From contig NC_090282.1 in assembly GCF_037392515.1 (NCBI RefSeq), positions 34,895,054 to 34,959,053 on the forward strand: a stretch of DNA of 64,000 nt, in the 5' to 3' direction. Positions within the stretch are counted from its first letter, which is position 1. Each line of letters starts with the position of its first letter. The notes beneath the pieces are model-generated. The model did no database searches and was not told where the DNA came from. It saw only the letters and a program-made list of their open reading frames with translations. Below, one piece after another: positions 25,301 through 39,808 of this stretch. Made by a program: the position numbers and the translations under genes. The DNA comes from Haliotis asinina (Eukaryota > Mollusca > Gastropoda > Lepetellida > Haliotidae).

Positions 25301-28300
25301 TCAGATGTATTTTGTGATGTGTTCTTAATATATGTAGGACATGAACAGTTATAAAACCGTTAGAACAAAATATTTGACAAAATTCTGTATTTGTTCTTAT
25401 GGAACTTGTAAGAAAACCTGGCACATGAGTAGCGAACTGATATTGTACCTACCTATGTTGTAAATATTCCTGAACTGAATATATGATGAAATCTGTCTTG
25501 TTATGTATCATGAAAGAAAGCCTGACACATGGATAGTATATTGATGTTATACCTTGAATATGTTATGTGTTGTAAATAATTATGAACTGGATATTCTTCT
25601 TATGCAACTTGTAAGAAAACCTGACACATGAATTGTATATTGATATTGTACCTACAATATGTTATGGTGTAAATAATTATGAAGTGGATACATGATGAAA
25701 TATGTCTTGTTATGTAACATGAAAGAAAACCTGACACATGGATAGTGTATTGATATTATACCCTAGAATATGTTGTGTGTTGTAAATAATTATGAACTGG
25801 ATATTCTTGTTATGCAACTTGTAAAAAAATCTGACACATGGATAGTATATTGATATTTTACCTAGAATATGTTGTGTGTTGTAAATAATTATAAACTGGA
25901 TATTCTTGTTATGCAACTTGTAAAAAAACCTGACACATGAATTGTATATTGATATTGTACCTACAATATGTTATGGTGTAAATAATTATGAAGTGGATAC
26001 ATGATGAAATCTGTCTTGTTACATGACATGAAAGAAAACCTGACACATTGATAGTATACTGCTATTGTATCTACAATATATTGCAAATAATTATGAACTG
26101 AATATATCATGAAATCTGTCTTGTTATGTAACATGAAAGAAAACCTGACACATGGATAGTATATTGATATTTTACCTAGAATATGTTGTGTGTTGTAAAT
26201 AATTATGAACTGGATATTCTTGTGATGCAACTTGTAAAAAAAACTGACACATGGATAGTATATTGATATTTTACCTAGAATATGTTGTGTGTTGTAAATA
26301 ATTAAGAACTGAATATATTATGAAATCTGTATTGTTATGTAACATGAAAGAAAGCCTGATACATGGATAGTATATGGATATTGTATGTACAATATGTTGT
26401 AAATAATTAAGAACTGAATATGATGATATCCTTCTTGTTATGCTACTGGAAGAAAATCTGATACATGGATAGTATAATGATATTGTACCTTCAATATGTT
26501 ATGGTGTAAATAATTATGAACTGGATATATGATGAGATACCTGTTTAGATACCTAGTAAATATTTTCCATCATGATGTTCAATACCAAATCTATTATTGA
26601 CTAGTCTGTTTAGAGCCCAACTTTTGTTGTGAATGAATGATTTCAACAATGGACTGTTAAGACATTTTGTGCTAAATGTAGTAACAAAACAGTGAATATT
26701 TTGTTTACTTATTTCGTACCAAGAAAGATGGAAGAGAATGTGGATGTTAGTAGGTTGTTAGTCACTGTAAATAAAACATTTTCAAACTTGATTGCTAAAC
26801 ATTTTGTGCTAAACATAGTAACAAAACAGTGAATATTTTGTTTACTTATTTCGTGCCAAGAAAGATGGAAGAGAATGTGGATTTTAGTAGGTTGGTAGTA
26901 ACTAAATAAAACATTTTCAACCTTGAATACTAAACATTTTGTACTAAATATATACATGTAAACAAGACAGTGAATAGTTTGTTTACTTATTTTGTGAAAA
27001 AAGAAAGATGTAATACAATTTGGATGTTGGTAGTTTGGAAGTAGGTTGTAAAAAAATCACTTTCAAATTTGAATACTAAAGAGCATCTTAGTGTGTCATG
27101 TTTGAAAATAACTGTAAATCTTTATGTTGAATAAGCAGGTTGACATAAATTTGTTTTAACATTTGTGTTTTATTCTAGACTGTGTTGAAACAAAGATCAG
27201 ATGTATTTTGTGATGTGTTCTTAATATATGTTGGACATGAACAATTATAATACAAATAGAACAAAATATATGATGAAATTCTGTATTTGTTCTTATGGAA
27301 CTTGTAAGAAAACCTGGCACATGAGTAGCGGACTGATATTGTACCTACCTATGTTGTAAATATTCCTGAACTGAATATATCATGAAATCTGTCTTGTTAT
27401 GTAACATGAAAGAAAGCCTGACACATGGATAGTATATGGATATTGTATGTACAATATGTTGTAAATAATTAAGAACTGAATATGATGATATCCTTTTTGT
27501 TATGCCACTGCAAGAAAATTTGATACATTGATAGTATAATGATATTGTACCTTCAATATGTTATGGTGTAAATAATTATGAACTGGATATATGATGAGAT
27601 ACCTATTTAAATACCTAGTAAATATTTTCCATCATGATGTTCAATACCAAATCTATTATTGACTAGTCTGTTTAGAGCCCAACTCTTGTTGTGAATGAAT
27701 GATTTCAACAATGGACTGTTAAGACATTTTGTGCTAAATGTAGTAACAAAACAGTGAATATTTTGTTTACTTATTTCCTACCAAGAAAGATGGAAGAGAA
27801 TGTGGATGTTAGTAGGTTGTTAGTCACTGTAAATATAACAATTTCAAACTTGATTGCTAAACATTTTGTGCTAAATATATAAACAAAACAGTGAATAGTT
27901 TGTTTACTTATAGTTTGGAAGAAGATTGTAAAAATATCACTTTCAAATTTGAATACTAAAAAGCAATTCTTACAATGTCATGTTTGAAAATAACTGTAAA
28001 TCTTTATGTTGAATGAGCATGTGGACATAATTGTGTTTTACCATTTGTGTTTTATTCTAGACTGTGTTAAAACAAAGATCAGATGTATTTTGTGATGTGT
28101 TCTTAATATATGTAGGACATGAACAGTTATAAAACCGTTAGAACAAAATATTTGACAAAATTCTGTATTTGTTCTTATGGAACTTGTAAGAAAACCTGGC
28201 ACATGAGTAGCGAACTGATATTGTACCTACCTATGTTGTAAATATTCCTGAACTGAATATATGATGAAATCTGTCTTGTTATGTATCATGAAAGAAAGCC

Positions 28301-29486
28301 TGACACATGGATAGTATATTGATGTTATACCTTGAATATGTTATGTGTTGTAAATAATTATGAACTGGATATTCTTCTTATGCAACTTGTAAGAAAACCT
28401 GACACATGAATTGTATATTGATATTGTACCTACAATATGTTATGGTGTAAATAATTATGAAGTGGATACATGATGAAATATGTCTTGTTATGTAACATGA
28501 AAGAAAACCTGACACATGGATAGTGTATTGATATTATACCCTAGAATATGTTGTGTGTTGTAAATAATTATGAACTGGATATTCTTGTTATGCAACTTGT
28601 AAAAAAATCTGACACATGGATAGTATATTGATATTTTACCTAGAATATGTTGTGTGTTGTAAATAATTATAAACTGGATATTCTTGTTATGCAACTTGTA
28701 AAAAAACCTGACACATGAATTGTATATTGATATTGTACCTACAATATGTTATGGTGTAAATAATTATGAAGTGGATACATGATGAAATCTGTCTTGTTAC
28801 ATGACATGAAAGAAAACCTGACACATTGATAGTATACTGCTATTGTATCTACAATATATTGCAAATAATTATGAACTGAATATATCATGAAATCTGTCTT
28901 GTTATGTAACATGAAAGAAAACCTGACACATGGATAGTATATTGATATTTTACCTAGAATATGTTGTGTGTTGTAAATAATTATGAACTGGATATTCTTG
29001 TGATGCAACTTGTAAAAAAAACTGACACATGGATAGTATATTGATATTTTACCTAGAATATGTTGTGTGTTGTAAATAATTAAGAACTGAATATATTATG
29101 AAATCTGTATTGTTATGTAACATGAAAGAAAGCCTGATACATGGATAGTATATGGATATTGTATGTACAATATGTTGTAAATAATTAAGAACTGAATATG
29201 ATGATATCCTTCTTGTTATGCTACTGCAAGAAAATCTGATACATGGATAGTATAATGATATTGTACCTTCAATATGTTATGGTGTAAATAATTATGAACT
29301 GGATACAAGATGAGATACCTGTTTAGATACCTAGTAAATATTTTCCATCATGATGTTCAATACCAAATCTATTATTGACTAGTCTGTTTAGAGCCCAACT
29401 TTTGTTGTGAATGAATGATTTCAACAATGGACTGTTAAGACATTTTGTGCTAAATGTAGTAACAAAACAGTGAATATTTTGTTTAC
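22342..29486. repeat. 7145-bp higher-order repeat, copy 2
   Basis: Same A-B-C-A-C order as copy 1 and nearly identical base by base. Its first A unit carries a T-run variant (CCTTTTTTTTATGCC near 23126) shared with the third copy (30271) but not with copy 1 (CCTTTTTGTTATGCC near 15981). This suggests that copies 2 and 3 share the more recent ancestor. Confidence 0.92.
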
Positions 29487-32400
29487 TTATTTCGTACCAA
29501 GAAAGATGGAAGAGAATGTGGATGTTAGTAGGTTGTTAGTCACTGTAAATAAAACATTTTCAAACTTGATTGCTAAACATTTTGTGCTAAACATAGTAAC
29601 AAAACAGTGAATATTTTGTTTACTTATTTCGTGCCAAGAAAGATGGAAGAGAATGTGGATTTTAGTAGGTTGGTAGTAACTAAATAAAACATTTTCAACC
29701 TTGAATACTAAACATTTTGTACTAAATATATACATGTAAACAAGACAGTGAATAGTTTGTTTACTTATTTTGTGAAAAAAGAAAGATGTAATACAATTTG
29801 GATGTTGGTAGTTTGGAAGTAGGTTGTAAAAAAATCACTTTCAAATTTGAATACTAAAGAGCATCTTAGTGTGTCATGTTTGAAAATAACTGTAAATCTT
29901 TATGTTGAATAAGCAGGTTGACATAAATTTGTTTTAACATTTGTGTTTTATTCTAGACTGTGTTGAAACAAAGATCAGATGTATTTTGTGATGTGTTCTT
30001 AATATATGTTGGACATGAACAATTATAATACAAATAGAACAAAATATATGATGAAATTCTGTATTTGTTCTTATGGAACTTGTAAGAAAACCTGGCACAT
30101 GAGTAGCGGACTGATATTGTACCTACCTATGTTGTAAATATTCCTGAACTGAATATATCATGAAATCTGTCTTGTTATGTAACATGAAAGAAAGCCTGAC
30201 ACATGGATAGTATATGGATATTGTATGTACAATATGTTGTAAATAATTAAGAACTGAATATGATGATATCCTTTTTTTTATGCCACTGCAAGAAAATTTG
30301 ATACATTGATAGTATAATGATATTGTACCTTCAATATGTTATGGTGTAAATAATTATGAACTGGATATATGATGAGATACCTATTTAAATACCTAGTAAA
30401 TATTTTCCATCATGATGTTCAATACCAAATCTATTATTGACCAGTCTGTTTAGAGCTCAACTCTTGTTGTGAATGAATGATTTCAACAATGGACTGTTAA
30501 GACATTTTGTGCTAAATGTAGTAACAAAACAGTGAATATTTTGTTTACTTATTTCCTACCAAGAAAGATGGAAGAGAATGTGGATGTTAGTAGGTTGTTA
30601 GTCACTGTAAATAAAACATTTTCAAACTTGATTGCTAAACATTTTGTGCTAAACATAGTAACAAAACAGTGAATATTTTGTTTACTTATTTCGTGCCAAG
30701 AAAGATGGAAGAGAATGTGGATTTTAGTAGGTTGGTAGTAACTAAATAAAACATTTTCAACCTTGAATACTAAACATTTTGTACTAAATATATACATGTA
30801 AACAAGACAGTGAATAGTTTGTTTACTTATTTTGTGAAAAAAGAAAGATGTAATACAATTTGGATGTTGGTAGTTTGGAAGTAGGTTGTAAAAAAATCAC
30901 TTTCAAATTTGAATACTAAAGAGCATCTTAGTGTGTCATGTTTGAAAATAACTGTAAATCTTTATGTTGAATAAGCAGGTTGACATAAATTTGTTTTAAC
31001 ATTTGTGTTTTATTCTAGACTGTGTTGAAACAAAGATCAGATGTATTTTGTGATGTGTTCTTAATATATGTTGGACATGAACAATTATAATACAAATAGA
31101 ACAAAATATATGATGAAATTCTGTATTTGTTCTGATGCAACTTGTAAGAAAACCTGGCACATGAATAGCGAATTGATATTGTATTTACAGTATGTTGTAA
31201 ATAATTATGAACTGAATATATGATGGAATCTGTCTTGTTATGTAACATGAAAGAAAACCTGACAAATGAATAGTATTGAAATATTGTATGTGCAGTATGT
31301 TGTAAATAATTATGAAGTGGATACATGATGAAATCTGTCTTGTTACGTGACATGAAAGAAATCCTGACACATGGATAGTATACTGCTATTGTATCTACAA
31401 TATATTGCAAATAATTATGAACTGAATATATCATGAAATCTGTCTTGTTATGTAACATGAAAGAAAACCTGACTCATGGATAGTGTATTGATATTATACC
31501 TAGAATATATTGTGTGTTGTAAATAATTATGAACTGGATATTCTTGTTATGCAGCTTGTAAGAAAACCTGACACATGGATAGTATATTGATATTTTACCT
31601 AGAATATGTTTTGTTGGAAGGAATTATAAACTGGATATATGATGAATCATCTGTCTTGTTATGTAACATGAAAGAAAACCTGACACATGGATAGTAGATA
31701 GATATGGTATCTACAGTACATTGTAAATAATTAAGAACTGAATATATTATGAAATCTGTATTGTTATGTAACATGAAAGAAAGCCTGATACATGGATAGT
31801 ATATGAATATTGTATGTACAATATGTTGTAAATAATTAAGAACTGAATATGATGATATCCTTCTTGTTATGCAACTGCAAGAAAATCTGATACATTGATA
31901 GTATAATGATATTGTACCTTCAATATGTTATGGTGTAAATAATTATGAACTGGATATATGATGAGATACCTATTTAAATACCTAGTAAATATTTTCCATC
32001 ATGATGTTCAATACCAAATCTATTATTGACTAGTCTGTTTAGAGCCCAACTCTTGTTGTGAATGAATGATTTCAACAATGGACTGTTAAGACATTTTGTG
32101 CTAAATGTAGTAACAAAACAGTGAATATTTTGTTTACTTATTTCCTACCAAGAAAGATGGAAGAGAAGGTGGATGTTAGTAGGTTGTTAGTCACTGTAAA
32201 TAAAACATTTTCAAACTTGATTGCTAAACATTTTGTGCTAAACATAGTAACAAAACAGTGAATATTTTGTTTACTTATTTCGTGCCAAGAAAGATGGAAG
32301 AGAATGTGGATTTTAGTAGGTTGGTAGTAACTAAATAAAACATTTTCAACCTTGAATACTAAACATTTTGTACTAAATATATACATGTAAACAAGACAGT

Positions 32401-33726
32401 GAATAGTTTGTTTACTTATTTTGTGAAAAAAGAAAGATGTAATACAATTTGGATGTTGGTAGTTTGGAAGTAGGTTGTAAAAAAATCACTTTCAAATTTG
32501 AATACTAAAGAGCATCTTAGTGTGTCATGTTTGAAAATAACTGTAAATCTTTATGTTGAATAAGCAGGTTGACATAAATTTGTTTTAACATTTGTGTTTT
32601 ATTCTAGACTGTGTTGAAACAAAGATCAGATGTATTTTGTGATGTGTTCTTAATATATGTTGGACATGAACAATTATAATACAAATAGAACAAAATATAT
32701 GATGAAATTCTGTATTTGTTCTGATGCAACTTGTAAGAAAACCTGGCACATGAATAGCGAATTGATATTGTATTTACAGTATGTTGTAAATAATTATGAA
32801 CTGAATATATGATGGAATCTGTCTTGTTATGTAACATGAAAGAAAACCTGACAAATGAATAGTATTGAAATATTGTATGTGCAGTATGTTGTAAATAATT
32901 ATGAAGTGGATACATGATGAAATCTGTCTTGTTACGTGACATGAAAGAAATCCTGACACATGGATAGTATACTGCTATTGTATCTACAATATATTGCAAA
33001 TAATTATGAACTGAATATATCATGAAATCTGTCTTGTTATGTAACATGAAAGAAAACCTGACTCATGGATAGTGTATTGATATTATACCTAGAATATATT
33101 GTGTGTTGTAAATAATTATGAACTGGATATTCTTGTTATGCAGCTTGTAAGAAAACCTGACACATGGATAGTATATTGATATTTTACCTAGAATATGTTT
33201 TGTTGGAAGGAATTATAAACTGGATATATGATGAATCATCTGTCTTGTTATGTAACATGAAAGAAAACCTGACACATGGATAGTAGATAGATATGGTATC
33301 TACAGTGCATTGTAAATAATTAAGAACTGAATATATTATGAAATCTGTATTGTTATGTAACATGAAAGAAAGCCTGATACATGGATAGTATATGAATATT
33401 GTATGTACAATATGTTGTAAATAATTAAGAACTGAATATGATGATATCCTTCTTGTTATGCAACTGCAAGAAAATCTGATACATTGATAGTATAATGATA
33501 TTGTACCTTCAATATGTTATGGTGTAAATAATTATGAACTGGATATATGATGAGATACCTATTTAAATACCTAGTAAATATTTTCCATCATGATGTTCAA
33601 TACCAAATCTATTATTGACTAGTCTGTTTAGAGCCCAACTCTTGTTGTGAATGAATGATTTCAACAATGGACTGTTAAGACATTTTGTGCTAAATGTAGT
33701 AACAAAACAGTGAATATTTTGTTTAC
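29487..33726. repeat. 7145-bp higher-order repeat, partial copy 3 (1062-1589-1589)
   Basis: Begins like the other two with A then B, but B is then repeated (30549 and 32138) instead of being followed by C. A private AGAAGGTGGATG variant at 32165 and 33754 is shared by the next two unit starts, consistent with a local 1589-bp duplication at this end of the array. Confidence 0.88.
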
Positions 33727-36700
33727 TTATTTCCTACCAAGAAAGATGGAAGAGAAGGTGGATGTTAGTAGGTTGTTAGTCACTGTAAATAAAACATTTT
33801 CAAACTTGATTGCTAAACATTTTGTGCTAAACATAGTAACAAAACAGTGAATATTTTGTTTACTTATTTCGTGCCAAGAAAGATGGAAGAGAATGTGGAT
33901 TTTAGTAGGTTGGTAGTAACTAAATAAAACATTTTCAACCTTGAATACTAAACATTTTGTACTAAATATATACATGTAAACAAGACAGTGAATAGTTTGT
34001 TTACTTATTTTGTGAAAAAAGAAAGATGTAATACAATTTGGATGTTGGTAGTTTGGAAGTAGGTTGTAAAAAAATCACTTTCAAATTTGAATACTAAAGA
34101 GCATCTTAGTGTGTCATGTTTGAAAATAACTGTAAATCTTTATGTTGAATAAGCAGGTTGACATAAATTTGTTTTAACATTTGTGTTTTATTCTAGACTG
34201 TGTTGAAACAAAGATCAGATGTATTTTGTGATGTGTTCTTAATATATGTTGGACATGAACAATTATAATACAAATAGAACAAAATATATGATGAAATTCT
34301 GTATTTGTTCTTATGGAACTTGTAAGAAAACCTGGCACATGAATAGCGAATTGATATTGTATTTACAGTATGTTGTAAATAATTATGAACTGAATATGTG
34401 ATGAAATCTGTCTTGTTATGCAACTTGTAAGAAAATCTGACACATGGATAGTATATTGATATTGTACCTACAATATGTTATGGTGTAAATAATTATGAAG
34501 TGGATACATGATGGAATCTGTCTTGTTATGTAACATGAAAGAAAACCTGACACATGAATAGTATTGAAATATTGTATGTGCAGTATGTTGTAAATAATTA
34601 TGAAGTGGATACATGATGAAATCTGTTTTGTTACGTGACATGCAAGAAATCCTGACTCAAGGGTAGTAGATTGATATTGTATCTACAGTATCTTGTAAAC
34701 AATTATGAACTGAATATTATATGAAATCTTTCTTCTTATGTGACACTTAAGAAAACCTGACACATGGATAGTATATGGATATTGTACCTACAATGTGTTG
34801 AAAATAAGTATGAACTGAATATATGATGAAATCTGTCTTGTTATGCAACATGAAAGAAATCCTGACACATGGATAGTATATGGATATTTCACCTAGAACA
34901 TGTTATGGTATAAATAATTATGAACGAGCCATATGATGAGATACATGTTGGGACACCTAGTAAATGTTTTCCAGCAAAATGGTCAAAACTAAATTTGTTT
35001 ATTGACTAGTGTGTTAAGATCCCAACTCTCGTTACGATGAAATCACCATGGACTATTGCAGCTTTTTTGTGAATAATTTTAGGTTAGGAAGTATGTGATG
35101 AATACTGGTTTACTGGTTTAATACTGCTCCAAGAAAGATGTGAAAAAACAGACTCATGAATGGTATATTAATATTGTATCTACTTTATGTTATGTTGGAA
35201 ATAATCGTGTCCTGGAGATATGATTAAATAGGAGTTAGAATACTTTGTAAATATTTTCAGATATAGTGTTCAAAACCAAATCTTATATTAACTAGTGTGT
35301 TAAGGATGCAGCTTATTATGAATGAATCATTTCATAATAATGGACTGTTGAATACATTTGTGCTTAATACAGTAACAAAACAATGAATATTTTGTTCACC
35401 TACGTCATGCAAAGAAAGATAGAAGGCAATATGGATGTGAATAGGTTGGTAGTAACTGTGAAAAAGAACACTTTCAAACCTGAATACTAAACATTTTGTG
35501 GTTAATATATTAACCAAACAGTGAATATTTTGTTTACGTATTTCTTGCCAAGGAAAAGGGAATACAATATGGATGTTTGAAGATCAGATGTATTTTGTTG
35601 ATGTGTTGTTAATATGTGTAGGGCATGAACATAAATACAAAAACAGAACAAAATGATCGAGTAAATTTCGTATTTGTTCGTGTTATCCAACACGTTAAAA
35701 AACTTGACACATGGATAGAGGATATTGATATTGTATCTACAGTGTGTTATTTTGTATATAATTATGAAACAGATAGATGATGCAGTCTCTCTTACTGTTT
35801 GACATTTAAGGAGTCGTGAATAGTACATTGATATTGTACCTACAGTGTTATAGTGTAAATAATTATTGACTGGATCAATGATGAAATAGATGTTGGGATA
35901 CCTAGTAAATATCATTAATCATAATGTTCAAAACCTATTGTTTTATTGACTAGTGTGTTAAGAACCCAACTCTTGTGATGAAATCATTTCATGGACTATT
36001 GAAGCTAAAGAGTAAATTCAATGAAGATTTAGATGATTTATTTCGTGCAAAGAAACATGTTGGAAAGTCTTTGTGATAAATAGTAAGGTTAGTATCTCAG
36101 GTTGTAATTAACCATGGACTCAGTGATATACTTTCAGACAGACATTCCAGAATGTTTGAACTTGATGTCTTCAAGTTTGGATCATCTTATAAACGATGAT
36201 AGGACAAATGTTGAAAAGCTAAAATTGTGTAAACAGTAATAGTAATTGACATTAATGATAAATATAGCAACAAAGAAAATAACACTTTTAAACTGCTAGA
36301 GTTAGTTGACTTGTGTGTGTCATTGTATCTTGTTATTAGTTACCAAAGTGATACAATGTCAGGGTTTTTTACCCCTGGAAAACTTTGATGAAAGTGTAAC
36401 CAGTAGATAGACCACCCTCCACTTCTATCTAGGTTTTTTTGGTCCTCATAAACTCTAGTGCTTTCACGTCTTTTACGTAGCTATGAAATGAACGTGTGAC
36501 AATTACTTATCTTGAAATGTGGAACAGACATTTGCCTGCAGTTCTAGATTTGCTGCTTACCTGATCCAGATTGTAAACAAGTGTAAATAGAAAAAAACAT
36601 TTAAAATTGAATGTCATGTTTTGAACAACTGTATTAATTTTTGTTGTATAAACAAGACATAAGTTTGTTTTGAACTTTGCATTTTATTGTAAACTGTTAA

Positions 36701-36799
36701 GCCAGAATCAGATATATTTTGTGATGTGTTGTTAGTACGTGTAGGACAATATTAAACAAGAATAGAACAAAATATTTAGAGAAATTTTATACTGAGGTA

Positions 36800-38990
36800 A
36801 TATTTTATTGAGCCGAATGACACGACAAATATAATAACATAGAAAAATAATGCTTATTTCCTTCATGGGATAATGAAGATTTGTCATCGTATCTTGTTAT
36901 TACATGCTCTGAAATTTGGAACAGTATATTTTATGCAGAATTTCGAAATGTATGAGTAACTATTATTTATGTGAAGCTCCATGAGCTAATTTGGACATCT
37001 GACTTTAGCGCTAGATGTGTCAAAAACCTGATACCTTATGGTTGTCCTGAATGTTATGTCCGAGCTATATAAAATTACTGATTTTGAACAGTTTAACAAA
37101 ATTCCATACGTAACAACAATTATTTATATCATGGTGGAAATAACCATAAGACATGATCATTACTAATTCATTATCGATTTTACTGTAAAGAAACCATTTT
37201 GTAATTATTTGTAGTATATGAACTGTGATAAACATAAAAAAAAATATTTCAAGTATTTGTATGTTTATTTCCGAAAATGAATTCCTGAGACAGGTAATGA
37301 GGGAGAATGGATAACATGCATGCGTTTGTATGCATGTAGTTTCTGCAGTATTATTGAACATTGTTCACTTTGTAAATGTGCTCAGTCTCTATCCATTTGC
37401 AGTGTACTTTGTTTATTTACCCAAAGCCCTTATCAAAATGACCAGTGTCATTGAATAACTTGCATTTGTTCATGACACAGTATCATTGCATTGGCTGTAT
37501 TCATTGCATGAATTCAATGTTTTATGGCTAGATAATACATACTAGAATGTTAGAAGTCATAAAGTTGAAAAACAAATGTCCAAACATTTTTATAAGATAT
37601 AAAATCTTAGTATGTATTGTTAGATTGTTGCACACCTTAAGTAATATCTTAATACCTAAGAAATCAACTGAATGTCAATGAATACCACATATACAGCTAT
37701 TTTGTTTAGTTGATTTGATGTCACATCTTGATCATTTCATGAGAAAAGAGTTATAATTGATGCCTATTTACTGTGCCAGATGGGAAATTCCTGTGTGAGT
37801 TCAGTGTTATGCTACTTTAGTAATATTCCAGCAATATCATGGCAGATGGAAATCACAAATTGGATTCACATTTGGTACCTTTGTGGAGAATGAAACCAGC
37901 CCTCAATGTGATGAACGAAGGTGTTAACCACGGATCCCATATTTGCCTCAAAATATACATATATAATTGCAAATACATGTACTTGATCTTATCAATATTT
38001 AGCACATGCAATTATATGCTTTACTTCACCTTCTTCTATACAGTGTTGCTATAAATATACATACCTTTTGATCTGTATGTCTTGAAATAATTTTGTAATG
38101 AATTACCCAAGACTAGTTTCAGTGTTTGGATCTCTCATATGTTTGCACCATGCTGTACATGATTTATCCAAAAACTGATGAACTTAAAATATTATTCTTT
38201 TTTAACATAAAATAATGTACTAATCATATGTATTTATCTAATTTCTTTTCCCAAAACACCTCAATTGGTAAAATAGTGTGATTATTCCAAACAAATTGGA
38301 AACTTTGTTTCAGAATGACACTATTAAATATGATCTTGTCACTAGATGTAATTATTTTGTGATAACCAAATAGAATAATTTTATCCAAAGATTTCATATA
38401 CCTGCCTTTAGGTTAAACAATACAGCAGATCATTCCAGAAATAAGTATAATCTGAGTATGATCAATATTGTGCTTGAATAGTTTCCACATTGTTTCAAAT
38501 GTCAGTCAGTATATGGAAACATTTTTATAGAAGTTCGTCAATGAACAGACTGTTGCTGGATATTAAACATTCGATGACAATTACATGTATATCTTCTACT
38601 GTTCTACACTAAGAAAATGTTGGGCATGCCATGTGTCATGGAAAATGAAATGTATGAAGATGAATTTTGGCTGAGATTTTCCAACTTAAAGAAAATGCAT
38701 AGCCAGCTTAATGTTTTTCCTTGTGCATTACTTCTCACGTTTTTCCCTAGATCTTCCTATAGCAAGTTATTAATTCTTTTAGTTCATATAACTGTATGCA
38801 TTTTAGCTTGAATATTTATCATTATAAACAGCTTACCAAAACACAGATGATTTTGGGTTATCTTTTTATTTACCATCTGTGTGAGCATGTGTATGAGTGA
38901 GTGAGTGAGTAAATGAATATTCATTATATGACTGTAGCCGTTCATAACCAGACAATACAGTGATCAGTATTGTGATCCATACTCAGTGGA
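36800..38990. other. AT-rich intergenic DNA
   Basis: No coding region with convincing composition or homology is seen. The short ORFs here lack recognisable domains. The only identified item is a degraded SINE at 37786-37945. Confidence 0.6.
37786..37945 (-). repeat. Degraded tRNA-type SINE (family 2)
   Basis: Contains AATATTCCAGCAATATCATGG, then a stretch matching the family's TTTGTGGGGAATCGAACC block in mutated form (GTGGAGAATGAAACCAG) and GTGTTAACCAC. Order and wording match the better copy at 53530-53690. Confidence 0.6.
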
Positions 38991-39006
38991 AAGAATGGCA
39001 AGCTAT

Positions 39007-39196
39007 TATAGTCCGTTTGGCTCAAGAGTGTACTGATGAAGTTCACTATTTGTTATGAGGGAGGAGTTCAAAGAAAGCCTCACACAGTTAGTATGATGTT
39101 TTGATTATGATCAGCATTTCATTGAGCATTTCATGTTTTTTAGTTTTCGAGTTAGCTTGCAATTCATCGGTGCGCTTTTGAGCCAAACGGACTATA
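39007..39196. mobile_element. MITE with 34-bp terminal inverted repeats
   Basis: The left end TATAGTCCGTTTGGCTCAAG (39007 on) pairs with the right end (39163-39196) over 34 bp with a few mismatches. No coding capacity in ~190 bp. Flanking TA bases would fit a Tc1/mariner-type target, but they are too short to prove it. A related, partly rearranged copy lies at 49715-49910. Confidence 0.8.
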
Positions 39197-39353
39197 ACCA
39201 AGTGAGAACCGGGACCATTAAGCCACCTCTTGTAACCAGCATTGGTTACGTGAGTGATGCAGACTTGAAGCATTACTTTCCTACAACACATCCAGTATCA
39301 AAGCCTGCAGTTTCCTATGTGATGAAAAGGCATGGGTGAGACATAGAGGAAGA

Positions 39354-39646
39354 GTGAGTGAGTGAGTGAGTGAGTGAGTGAGTGAGTGAGTTCAGTTTTA
39401 CGCCGCACTCAGCAATATTCCAGCTATATGGCGGCGGTCTGTAAATAATCGAGTCTGGACCAGACAATCCAGTGATCAACAACATGAGCATCAATCTGCG
39501 CAATTGGGAACCGATGACATGTATCAACCAAGTCAGCAAGCCTGACCACCCGATCCCGTTAGTTTCCTCTTACGACAAGCTGAGTCGCCTTTTATGGCAA
39601 GCATGGGTTGCTGAAGGCCTATTCTACCCCGGGACCTTCACGGGTC
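39354..39646 (-). repeat. Full-length SINE-like repeat family 1 with 13-bp target duplications
   Basis: Flanked by perfect direct repeats ACATAGAGGAAGA at 39341-39353 and 39647-39659. The element begins with (GTGA)n and ends CGGGACCTTCACGGGTC on the plus strand. The simple-repeat end is taken as the 3' tail, hence minus orientation. The long target duplication points to retroposition rather than a DNA transposon. Confidence 0.88.
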
Positions 39647-39808
39647 ACATAGAGGAAGAAATAGCATAGTGGTCACCATGACTTGCAATGAGAATACTAC
39701 TGCATGTATTCACAGAGAACCATGGAATGACTGTCCAATTTGGGATCATTTATCGTTTGGGCTAAAACTGACACCAACGTTACCCTGACAGTTCTATCTC
39801 AGACTCCA

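Larger units (their letters stand above)
11265..36790. repeat. AT-rich tandem satellite array (~25 kb) with higher-order structure
   Basis: A recurring mark, ACCAAGAAAGATGG and its variants, gives unit starts at 11733, 12946, 14135, 15197, 16259, 17848, 19564, 20626, 22342, 23404, 24993, 26709, 27771, 29487, 30549, 32138, 33727 and ~35400. Spacings are 1213, 1189, 1062, 1062, 1589, 1716, 1062, 1716, 1062, 1589, 1716, 1062, 1716, 1062, 1589, 1589 and ~1673. Each unit holds a CCCAACTCTTGTTGTGAA block, one or two ~130-bp AAGAAAGATGG blocks, a TTTTATTCTAGACTGTGTT block and a variable run of ~105-bp monomers. Outer units (before 14135, after 34400) are diverged and core units nearly identical, as expected for an array homogenised from the centre. 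Small ORFs inside recur with the repeat and are not genes. Confidence 0.95.

Noticed and set aside
14135..34423. Repeated minus-strand ORFs of 61-147 codons in the array
   Set aside because: They recur with the repeat period, have AT-driven composition (runs of Ile, Tyr, Asn) and no domain. They are by-products of satellite sequence.
11265..36790. CRISPR array or protein tandem-repeat gene
   Set aside because: Units are ~0.1 and 1-1.7 kb without spacers, and stop codons occur in all frames over unit length. This is a eukaryotic satellite.
38617..38811. Small plus-strand ORF (64 codons)
   Set aside because: No recognisable domain, AT-rich surroundings and no splice or promoter evidence. Expected by chance.
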